Shown one piece after another: positions 1 to 5,778 of a stretch of 5,778 nucleotides of DNA (position 1 is the stretch's first letter; each line of letters begins with the position of its first letter). Source of the DNA: Methylobacterium sp. (GTDB lineage Bacteria > Pseudomonadota > Alphaproteobacteria > Rhizobiales > Beijerinckiaceae); contig JAJKJG010000115.1 of NCBI GenBank assembly GCA_021154065.1, positions 1-5,778 on the forward strand. The letters are read 5' to 3'. The notes under the pieces were generated by a model. That model saw only the letters and a list, made by a program, of their open reading frames with translations, was not told where the DNA came from and made no database searches. The position numbers were made by a program, and so were the translations under genes.

Positions 1-1364
1 AACCCCAGCACGGCGTTTCGCTTACGCAAGCCTTTTGGGTCTGGCTGCGGGTCGCCGCGCTCAGTTTCGGCGGCCCGGCCGGTCAGATCGCGGTCATGCA
101 CCGCATCCTGGTCGAGGAGAAGCGCTGGGTCTCTGAGGGCCGGTTTCTGCACGCCCTGAATTATTGCATGCTCCTGCCTGGCCCGGAGGCGCAGCAGCTC
201 GCCACCTACATCGGCTGGCTGATGCACCGCACGCCCGGCGGCATCATGGCCGGGGGCTTGTTCATCCTGCCCGGCATCGTCTCCATCATGGGCTTAAGCT
301 GGATCTATGCCCTCTACGGCAAGGTCGGCATCGTCTCGGCCCTGTTCTTCGGGCTCAAGGCCGCCGTGCTGGCGATCGTGCTCCAGGCGGTCGTGCGCAT
401 CGGCTCAAAGGCTCTCGAGAACAACATCATGGTCGGCCTCGCGGCGGCGGCCTTAGTCGGCATCTTTTTTTTCGACGTGCCATTTCCGCTTATCATTCTC
501 GCGGCGGGCCTCATCGGCTATCTCGGCGGCCGAGCTGGGCGGCCGGAGTTCCAGGTCGGGGGCGGGCATGGACCTGCCGGAAAAGGCGGCAGCGACGCCG
601 ATAGCCTGCTCGGCGAGGATTTGCCCGACCACGCGCGCCCGAGCGTCGCCCAGAGCTTGCGCGTGTCCGCCGTGTGGCTCGCTCTGTGGCTCACGCCGGT
701 CGTCGCCCTGCTTGTGCTCCTTGGATCTGGCAATGTGTTCAGCCAGATCGCCGTGTTCTTCTCCAAGATGGCGATGGTCACGTTCGGCGGGGCCTACGCC
801 GTATTGGCCTATGTGGCCCAAGCCGCCGTCGAGACCTACGGTTGGCTGCAACCCGGTGAGATGCTCGACGGGCTTGGGATGGCCGAGACCACGCCGGGTC
901 CGCTGATCATGGTGCTCCAGTTCGTGGGCTTCATGGCCGCCTTTCGCGAGCCGGGCTCGCTCTCGCCCTTGATGGCCGGAACGCTCGGCGGCCTGCTCGC
1001 GACCTGGGTGACGTTCACGCCGTGCTTCCTGTAGATTTTTCTCGGCGCGCCCTTCATCGAGCGTTTGCGGGGCAACCGCGCCTTGAGCGGAGCGCTGTCC
1101 GCCATCACCGCCGCCGTGGTCGGCGTCGTGCTCAACCTGGCGATCTGGTTCGCCATCCACACGATCTTCGCGGAGGCGCGGCCGGTGCGCTGGGGGCCGT
1201 TCGGCTTCGATGCGCCGGTTTTGTCCAGCGTGAACGTGTGGGCGCTGGTGCTCTCGGCGGCGGCGGTCGTGGCCATGTTCCGGTTCAAGATCGGGATGGT
1301 GAAGACCCTGGCCGCGACCTCCGCAGCGGGGATCGTGCTCTACCTCGCGGGGGCGATCGGATGA
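1..1364 (+). pseudogene. chrA: ChrA chromate efflux transporter, 5'-partial, interrupted by an in-frame amber stop
   Basis: Inner-membrane transporter of the CHR superfamily, expected to expel chromate from the cytoplasm. The frame is open from base 3, so the true start lies upstream; the ATG at 96 falls inside the conserved N-terminal motif SFGGPAGQIAVMHR and is not the start. Numbering from the first visible codon, the N-terminal CHR half has SFGGP at about 21-25 and LPGPEAQQ near 58-65. A Gly/Asp-rich hydrophilic linker follows at about 181-216. The C-terminal CHR half has TFGGAY at 260-265 and GMAETTPGP around 292-300. Codon 344 (1032-1034) is TAG, directly after TFTPCFL. The same frame then reads IFLGAPFIERLRGNRALSG and continues for 109 codons with about three hydrophobic segments to TGA at 1362-1364. 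The full length, about 453 residues plus a few missing ones, fits bidomain ChrA. Termination at TAG would remove the last quarter. A separate start at TTG 1065 is conceivable but has no clear ribosome site. Family assignment is very secure; whether the gene functions is not. Confidence 0.9.
1032..1034 (+). other. Premature TAG codon inside chrA
   Basis: The codons read CCG TGC TTC CTG TAG ATT TTT CTC GGC. From memory of the family, ChrA proteins have PCFLWIFLGAP here, so a single G-to-A change (TGG to TAG) explains the stop. The frame does not shift, and the downstream residues remain typical of ChrA. This suggests either a recent mutation or a base-call error. TAG is used as an ordinary stop by the next gene (1733-1735), which argues against genetic-code reassignment. 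Confidence 0.9.
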
Positions 1365-1735
1365 GGCGCGTTCTCGGGCGCGGACCTGCGCTATTCCTTG
1401 CGGCGGCGCTGGCTTTCATCGCTCCCGCACGTGCGGCGGAAGCGTTTCGGCAGATCAAAGGTCCGGAGATAAAAGCCCGGCTCACAGCCATGGAACTCAC
1501 GGGTGGGGTGCATTGGGCCTACGTGTTCGGCCGCGACGGGCGTACGAAGTCGTTCTCGCTGGGCAAGCCTGGCGCGGGCGCCTGGAGCGTCCAGAAGGAC
1601 GAGCTGTGCCTGACTGGCGGTCCGGGTGAACCGGGCTGCTATCACGTCTGGATGTCGGGCCAGAGCGTTCAGCTTCGGCGCGAGGGCTCCATCCCCGAAG
1701 AGGGCACTCTGCAAAAGCCGGAGAAGCGGCCGTAG
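1361..1735 (+). CDS. Small secreted protein of unknown function in the chrA operon
   Basis: I do not recognise a named domain. The 124-residue product begins with a Sec-type signal peptide: basic MRRVLGR, a hydrophobic core at about 9-22, then an ARA-AEA cleavage site near residue 25. The mature protein of roughly 99 residues is therefore probably periplasmic. It has a short conserved-looking core: IKGPEIKARLTAMELTGG, then VHWAYVFGRDGRTKSFSLG, and a segment with Cys83 and Cys93 ending in GCYHVW and VQLRREG. The two cysteines could form a disulfide. The alternating polar/hydrophobic pattern suggests a small beta-rich fold, which is inference. The open frame extends upstream to 1022, but that part is a shadow of chrA. 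The ATG at 1361 overlaps the chrA TGA as ATGA, and the signal peptide starts exactly there, so this start is chosen; it implies translational coupling to chrA. I recall similar small proteins beside chrA in Rhizobiales, without a known function. Confidence 0.85.
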   Translation: MRRVLGRGPALFLAAALAFIAPARAAEAFRQIKGPEIKARLTAMELTGGVHWAYVFGRDGRTKSFSLGKPGAGAWSVQKDELCLTGGPGEPGCYHVWMSGQSVQLRREGSIPEEGTLQKPEKRP

Positions 1736-1762
1736 AACCGCGTGAAACACAGCACTTTAGAC

Positions 1763-1768
1763 AAGGAG
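1763..1768 (+). promoter_or_regulatory. Shine-Dalgarno site of the DUF1259 gene
   Basis: AAGGAG lies 7 bases before the ATG at 1776. It is the clearest ribosome-binding site in the window and decides the start in favour of 1776, which also places a signal peptide at the N-terminus. The 40-base gap from the previous gene shows no clear promoter or terminator, so co-transcription is likely. Confidence 0.8.
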
Positions 1769-1775
1769 AGCACTG

Positions 1776-2744
1776 ATGAGCTTACATTGCACAACCATCG
1801 CTATCCTTGGGTTCGCCGCGCTGGCTGCGCCTGCTTGGGCCGCAGAAGAATGGCAGCAGCAGATTGCGACAGGTCTGGGCAAGTCGGGAAGCGAGATGCC
1901 GGGCGGGGTCTATCGTGTCGGGCTGCCCCGCTCCGACCTGAAAGTCGTTCTCGACGGCGTCGAACTGAAGCCCGCCTTCGCACTCGGCTCCTGGCTTGCC
2001 TTCAAGCGCATGGGCAACGACGTGGTCGTCATGGGGGACCTCGTCCTGACCGACAACGAAGTCAACCTGATGATGAAGCGCCTGGTCGAAAATGGGATCG
2101 AAATCACCGCCCTGCACAATCACCTCCTGGGCAGCCAACCCAGCACGATGTACATGCACGTCAGCGGGCACGGCGAGCCGGGCAAGCTTGCCGCGACGCT
2201 GCGAGAAGCCCTGGGCCAGAGCAAGACTCCGCTCGGCGCCGGACCAGCCGGGGCCGTCCCCCAGACAACGACAACCCAGGCGCCGAGCCCCGCTTCGGCA
2301 GGCGAGGAATCTGTCCCTGCCACCCCGGCGAGCCCCGATCAGACGATCGGCCTGGACACGGTCGCCATTGACCAAGCGCTCGGGCGCAAGGGCAAGGTCA
2401 ATGGCGGCGTCTACGCGGTCAGCATCCCGCGGGCCGAGAAGCCGCGCAATCACGGCATGGAAGTTCCCGAAGCGATGGGCTCGGCGATCGCCGTCAACTT
2501 CCAGCCGACGGGTGGAGGCAAGGCCGCGATCACGGGCGACTTCGTGCTCACGGCCGACGAGGTGAACCCAGTTTTACGCGCCCTTCGAGCGAATGGCATC
2601 GAGATCACGGCCCTTCATAACCACATGCTGGACGATGAGCCTCGGCTGTTCTTCATGCACTTTTGGGCCAACGATGACGCCCAGAAACTCGCGAAGGGGC
2701 TCGGTGCCGCGCTCGAGAAGGTCAAGGTCACAAAACGCGGATAA
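1776..2744 (+). CDS. Secreted two-repeat DUF1259 (LppY/LpqO-type) protein
   Basis: The 322-residue product matches the DUF1259 family, named in mycobacteria after the lipoproteins LppY and LpqO; its biochemical function is unknown. A Sec signal peptide ends at about residue 22 (PAWA-AEEW). Cys5 lies at the N-terminus, not in a lipobox, and the mature protein has no cysteine, so this copy should be soluble and periplasmic, not a lipoprotein. Two homologous repeats occupy about 29-150 and 197-320, joined by a Pro/Ala/Thr-rich linker at about 151-192. Each repeat has GGVY near its start, then GD(L/F)VLT, then EVN, then NGIEITALHNH (108-116 and 273-283... the HNH triads are 114-116 and 281-283), then MH (127-128 and 294-295). 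The repeated histidines could bind a metal, but this is inference. The position behind chrA and a small secreted protein suggests an envelope role in oxyanion or metal stress. Family call secure, role not. Confidence 0.9.
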   Translation: MSLHCTTIAILGFAALAAPAWAAEEWQQQIATGLGKSGSEMPGGVYRVGLPRSDLKVVLDGVELKPAFALGSWLAFKRMGNDVVVMGDLVLTDNEVNLMMKRLVENGIEITALHNHLLGSQPSTMYMHVSGHGEPGKLAATLREALGQSKTPLGAGPAGAVPQTTTTQAPSPASAGEESVPATPASPDQTIGLDTVAIDQALGRKGKVNGGVYAVSIPRAEKPRNHGMEVPEAMGSAIAVNFQPTGGGKAAITGDFVLTADEVNPVLRALRANGIEITALHNHMLDDEPRLFFMHFWANDDAQKLAKGLGAALEKVKVTKRG

Positions 2745-2773
2745 CTATCGCACTCGCGCAGGCTAGGGCGACC
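2745..2773. other. Convergent intergenic gap
   Basis: Only 29 bases separate the stop of the DUF1259 gene from the stop of the opposite-strand monooxygenase. I see no hairpin followed by a T-run in either direction, so no intrinsic terminator can be supported. Readthrough from either side would produce antisense RNA over the other operon. Confidence 0.6.
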
Positions 2774-3982
2774 TCAAACCGCTGCTTCCGCCTGCATCAG
2801 GCGCGGAGCGCCGAGCCTCGGCAGCACGCCTTCGCGCATCACCGCGCGGCGCAGGGGGCCGATGCCGGCCATCGCAAGGAGACCGACGCCGCGCAGGAGA
2901 TCGACCGGGAGCAGGCCGGAGAGGAGCGACCGGTTGAGCCCGTCCACCGCCGCCGTGCGCAGCCGGATATCGAGGCCGCGCCCGCGCTGGTAGCGGTTGA
3001 GCGCCGCCGATCCGCCGATGTCCTCGCCCGCCTTGCGCGCGTCCACGAGGGCGTCGCGCAGCGCGGCCACATCGCGAAAGCCCAGGTTGAGGCCCTGCGC
3101 CCCGATGGGCGGGAACACATGCGCCGCCTCGCCGACGAGCGCAAGCCGCGGCGCCACATAGCGGTCAACTGAAAGCCCGCTCAGCGGCACGAGGCCGCGC
3201 GGCCCGTCGATGCGCATGGCGCCGAGAATGGACTGCGCCTGCCGCTCGACGGCGCGCGCGAGGGCGCCGTGATCCAGCGCCATCAGGCGCTTGCCATACT
3301 CAGGGTCCGTCACCCAAACAAGGCTGGAGCGCCGGCCGGGCAGGGGCACCAGCGTGAACGGGCCGTGGCGGGTGTGGAATTCGGTCGAGGCGTCCTGGTG
3401 CGCGCGATCGTGCGAGAGGATCGTGGTCAACGCCATCTGGGGATAGGACCACGTCCTTGCCGAAACGCCGGCTCCGGCCCGGAGGCGGGAGTTGCGGCCG
3501 TCAGCCGCCACCAGGATACGGCCTTTCAGCGTTGAACCATTGTTCAAGGAAAGCTCTGCAAGATCTTCGCTAGGCTCTAGCCCTTCCGCCAGAGACGGAA
3601 CAATCTGAACGTTTTTGGCGGCACCGGCCGCCGCGCCCAGGTGCGCCACTAGCGTCGCGCTCTCCACGTTCCAGCCGAAGGCGTCGAGGCCGATCTCATC
3701 GGCCGCGAAGGCGACCGGCGGCGGCCGGAACAGGCTGCCGGTGTCGTCGATGATCCGCATGACGGCGAGGGGCGCGGCGTCCGCTTCGAGCGCGGGCCAG
3801 ACCCCGAGGGCCTTGAGGAAGCGTACCGAACCGTCGAGGAGCGCAACCGTGCGGCCGTCGGACTTCGCCTCGGGCGCGCCGATCAGGGCGGTTCGGAAGC
3901 CGTCCTGGGCGAAGGCGAGCGCGCTGGCGAGGCCCGCCGCGCCGGCGCCGACCACGACGACATCGAAAACCGCGCTGGTCAT
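2774..3982 (-). CDS. UbiH/UbiF/COQ6-family FAD-dependent monooxygenase
   Basis: The 402-residue flavoprotein belongs to the group of aromatic-ring hydroxylases that act in ubiquinone biosynthesis, using FAD, NAD(P)H or a reductase, and O2 on a polyprenylated ring; it is probably peripheral to the inner membrane. An N-terminal Rossmann motif VVVGAGAAGLASAL has GAGAAG at 12-17. GRTVAL at 43-48 matches the conserved arginine region of the family. The DG motif is AADGRNSRLR, with Asp161-Gly162. The second FAD motif is LVGEAAHVFPPIGAQGLNLG at about 282-301, where Glu285 replaces the more usual Asp of GDAAH; I recall this variant in alphaproteobacterial members. The length is normal for the family. 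The start at 3982 overlaps the permease stop by 4 bases (ATGA), implying coupled translation. The ring position hydroxylated (UbiH, UbiF, UbiL or UbiM type) cannot be read from sequence alone, so no symbol is given. Confidence 0.9.
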   Translation of the reverse strand: MTSAVFDVVVVGAGAAGLASALAFAQDGFRTALIGAPEAKSDGRTVALLDGSVRFLKALGVWPALEADAAPLAVMRIIDDTGSLFRPPPVAFAADEIGLDAFGWNVESATLVAHLGAAAGAAKNVQIVPSLAEGLEPSEDLAELSLNNGSTLKGRILVAADGRNSRLRAGAGVSARTWSYPQMALTTILSHDRAHQDASTEFHTRHGPFTLVPLPGRRSSLVWVTDPEYGKRLMALDHGALARAVERQAQSILGAMRIDGPRGLVPLSGLSVDRYVAPRLALVGEAAHVFPPIGAQGLNLGFRDVAALRDALVDARKAGEDIGGSAALNRYQRGRGLDIRLRTAAVDGLNRSLLSGLLPVDLLRGVGLLAMAGIGPLRRAVMREGVLPRLGAPRLMQAEAAV

Positions 3983-5697
3983 GAGCCCTCGCTTGAATCG
4001 TCCTGTCGCGCCGCGCTGCGCGCGTCGGCCACGCTGGCCGCATAGCGCACGGGCGGCCGCTTCAATCCCTCGCGGACGAGGACATGGCGCACGGACGGCA
4101 CGGCCCCCGCCGCGTACACGCGCGCGCCATAGCGCGCCGCGCGCTGCACAAAAGATTTGAGCGACGCCGCCGCGCTCGCATCGGCGAGCGGGACCGAGGA
4201 CAGGTCGAGGATGACCGTTTTGGGAAAACGTCCGATCCGCTCCAGCGCCATTGCGATCGTTGAGGACGCGCCGAAAAACAGCGGTCCGGCGATGCGATAG
4301 ACCATCACGTCCCGATTCGCGCTCTCGCCCGCGTCCTCATAGGGCCGCTCGCCGACTGTGTCGGCCTCGTCTCCGCTTTCCAGCGGAACGCCGACCTCGA
4401 CGGCGGCGAGGTTCGCCATGCGGTGCATGAACACGAAGCTGCCGAGCACGACGCCGACGGCGATCCCTTCGGTCAAGTCCCTGAAAACGGTGAGAAGGAA
4501 GGTCGCCAGAAGCACGACGGCCTCGCCGCGCGAGCGCGTGAGGATCGCCGCGAACTCATGGCGCTCCGCCATGTTCCAGGCCACCGTGGCAAGCAGGCCC
4601 GCCAGCGCCGCGAGGGGGATATAAGAGGCAAGCGGCGCGGCCCCGAGAATAAACACGAGCAGGAAAACCGAATGCATCATGCCCGACACCGGCCCGACCG
4701 CGCCCGAGCGCACGTTGGTCGCGGTCCGGGCGATGGTGCCGGTGGCGCAGATGCCGCCGAACAGGGGAGACGCGATATTGGCGATCCCTTGCGCCACCAA
4801 CTCGCAGTTCGAGCGGTGCCGCCGCCCGCTCATGGCGTCCGCCACGACCGCGGAGAGCAGCGATTCGATGCCGCCGAGCAGCGCGAACGCGAAGGCGTCC
4901 GGCAGAACGTCCTGGATCCGCTCAAGCGAAACATTCGGCCAATGGGGGCTCGGCAGCGAGCGCGGCAAGCCGCCGAAGCGCGTTCCGATGGTCTCGACGG
5001 GCAGGTGCAACACAGCCGTCACCGCCGCCGCGACCGCGATGGCGATCAAAAAGCCCGGCCAGCCCGGCCGGTAGCGGCGCAGGCCGAGGATGACGCCGAT
5101 CGTGATCGCCGCGACCCCGACGGCGGCAGGATTGACCGTGTTGGCCGCCTGCCAGAACGCCGCGAGCTTTGAGATCAGGGGACCAGGCTCCTTGCCCGGC
5201 AACGTCAGCCCGAGAAGTTCGCGCAATTGACTGGCGAAAATAATGACGGCGATCCCGGCCGTGAAGCCGATCGTGACCGGGTGCGGGATGTACTTGATGT
5301 AAATGCCAAGCCGCAGAAAGCCGATCGCCATCAGGATGAGCCCCGCCATGACGGTCGCGAGCGCCAAGCCGTCGTAGCCGTGCCGCTCGATCGTCGCAGC
5401 GACCAGCACGATGAACGCTCCGGCGGGCCCGCCGATCTGGAACCGGCTGCCGCCGAGCGCCGAGATCAGGAAGCCGGCCACGACGGCGGTGTAGAGTCCG
5501 CGATCCGGCGTCGTGCCGCAGGCGATGGCGATCGCCATCGAGAGAGGCAGGGCGACGATCGCGACGGTGAGGCCGGACAGAGCGTCGGCCTGAAACTTGC
5601 GAAGGTCGTAGCCCTCGCGCAGCACCGTGACGAGCTTCGGCGTGAACAGCTCGCGGAACGTCGGTTCGGGCGCGGCGAGACGGGAGGTCGTCAGCAT
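3979..5697 (-). CDS. SulP-family anion permease with C-terminal STAS domain
   Basis: The 572-residue inner-membrane transporter belongs to the SulP/SLC26 family, whose members import sulfate, bicarbonate or C4-dicarboxylates, often with H+ or Na+. Hydrophobic segments begin after DLRKFQADALSGLTVAIVALP (about 31-51) and run to about 428. The family signature is seen in GTTPDRGLYTAVVAGFLISALGGSRFQIGGPAGAF at about 61-95, given here as key residues P64, G67, L68, G82-G83, S84 and GGPAG. GGIESLL at 275-281 holds a glutamate that is typical of bacterial proton-coupled members. GGICATGTIARTATNVRSG follows at about 314-332. A STAS domain occupies about 464-560 (VYRIAGPLFFGA, VILDLSSVPLADASAAASL). 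The substrate is not determined by these motifs. The ATG at 5697 has only a weak purine-rich site (GAAAG) upstream, and the frame stays open to the window edge, so an upstream start cannot be excluded. It is first of a two-gene unit with the downstream monooxygenase. Confidence 0.93.
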   Translation of the reverse strand: MLTTSRLAAPEPTFRELFTPKLVTVLREGYDLRKFQADALSGLTVAIVALPLSMAIAIACGTTPDRGLYTAVVAGFLISALGGSRFQIGGPAGAFIVLVAATIERHGYDGLALATVMAGLILMAIGFLRLGIYIKYIPHPVTIGFTAGIAVIIFASQLRELLGLTLPGKEPGPLISKLAAFWQAANTVNPAAVGVAAITIGVILGLRRYRPGWPGFLIAIAVAAAVTAVLHLPVETIGTRFGGLPRSLPSPHWPNVSLERIQDVLPDAFAFALLGGIESLLSAVVADAMSGRRHRSNCELVAQGIANIASPLFGGICATGTIARTATNVRSGAVGPVSGMMHSVFLLVFILGAAPLASYIPLAALAGLLATVAWNMAERHEFAAILTRSRGEAVVLLATFLLTVFRDLTEGIAVGVVLGSFVFMHRMANLAAVEVGVPLESGDEADTVGERPYEDAGESANRDVMVYRIAGPLFFGASSTIAMALERIGRFPKTVILDLSSVPLADASAAASLKSFVQRAARYGARVYAAGAVPSVRHVLVREGLKRPPVRYAASVADARSAARQDDSSEGS

Positions 5698-5778
5698 GCG
5701 AGCTTTCGTGTCGCGGTGGACGCGATCGGCGGCGTAGGCGAGGGGGCATTGCCGATGAGGCCGGCTGCTCCCTATGAT
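5698..5778. other. Upstream region of the SulP gene, truncated by the window edge
   Basis: On the minus strand these 81 bases precede the permease ATG. The permease frame is open through the whole stretch but contains no in-frame ATG, GTG or TTG start and has no recognisable protein character. I see no confident -35/-10 pair, hairpin or repeat. The promoter of the two-gene unit is probably here or just outside the window. Confidence 0.4.

Noticed and set aside
96..98. ATG at 96 as the chrA start
   Set aside because: The conserved ChrA motif LSFGGPAGQIAV lies upstream in the same frame, so the start is outside the window.
465..472. Run of eight T in GC-rich chrA, a possible slippage or phase-variation tract
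   Set aside because: It encodes Ile-Phe-Phe-Phe in a hydrophobic stretch before DVPFP that I recall as usual in ChrA, and the frame is intact across it. Nothing else supports switching.
1032..1034. Amber recoding such as pyrrolysine insertion
   Set aside because: The site fits a lost Trp, and TAG serves as a normal stop for the next gene; no recoding signal is visible.
453..1160. Long minus-strand open frame of 235 codons opposite chrA
   Set aside because: Its product is rich in Arg, Gly, His and Glu with no domain character, while the plus strand encodes clear ChrA. It is a high-GC antisense shadow.
1022..1360. N-terminal extension of the small secreted protein up to base 1022
   Set aside because: The stretch is Arg-rich shadow of chrA; the signal peptide and ATGA overlap place the start at 1361.
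5056..5073. Palindromic CCGGCC/GGCCGG tract inside the permease gene
   Set aside because: It is explained by Pro/Gly codons in high-GC coding sequence and has no associated terminator or site features.
4423..5172. Plus-strand open frame of 249 codons opposite the permease
   Set aside because: Low-complexity Arg/Asp/Ala-rich translation opposite a well-supported SulP gene; typical antisense shadow.
4922..5749. Minus-strand open frame of 275 codons extending upstream of the permease start
   Set aside because: It overlaps the SulP gene in another frame and reads as Arg-rich, low-information sequence; only the SulP frame shows family motifs.

Overview
The window is GC-rich (roughly two thirds G+C by eye), densely coded and lacks insertion-sequence, tRNA, rRNA or CRISPR signals. 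The protein sequences look alphaproteobacterial, most likely Hyphomicrobiales (Rhizobiales-type). This rests on the style of the UbiH-family hydroxylase, on the bidomain ChrA, and on my recollection of chrA next to small secreted proteins and DUF1259 proteins in that group. I cannot name the genus.

The left half (1-2744, + strand) is a putative chromate-resistance operon. It opens inside a long-chain chromate efflux transporter, chrA, whose first codons lie outside the window. chrA carries an in-frame amber codon at 1032-1034 where a tryptophan is expected, and the frame then stays open and ChrA-like to 1364. The chrA stop overlaps (ATGA) the start of a 124-residue secreted protein of unknown function with two cysteines. 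After a 40-base gap with a good Shine-Dalgarno site comes a 322-residue secreted protein made of two DUF1259 (LppY/LpqO-type) repeats, each ending in the same HNH...MH histidine pattern.

The right half (2774-5697, - strand) converges on this operon across a 29-base gap. Transcription runs from a SulP-family anion permease with a C-terminal STAS domain into a UbiH/UbiF/COQ6-type FAD monooxygenase, and the two genes share a 4-base ATGA overlap. The last 81 bases (5698-5778) lie upstream of the permease and show no convincing promoter or gene.

Functionally, the left operon would export chromate, with two periplasmic accessory proteins of unknown role. The right pair joins an oxyanion or dicarboxylate importer to a predicted ubiquinone-ring hydroxylase. 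The points most worth following are the nonsense codon in an otherwise intact chrA and the two uncharacterised exported proteins behind it.
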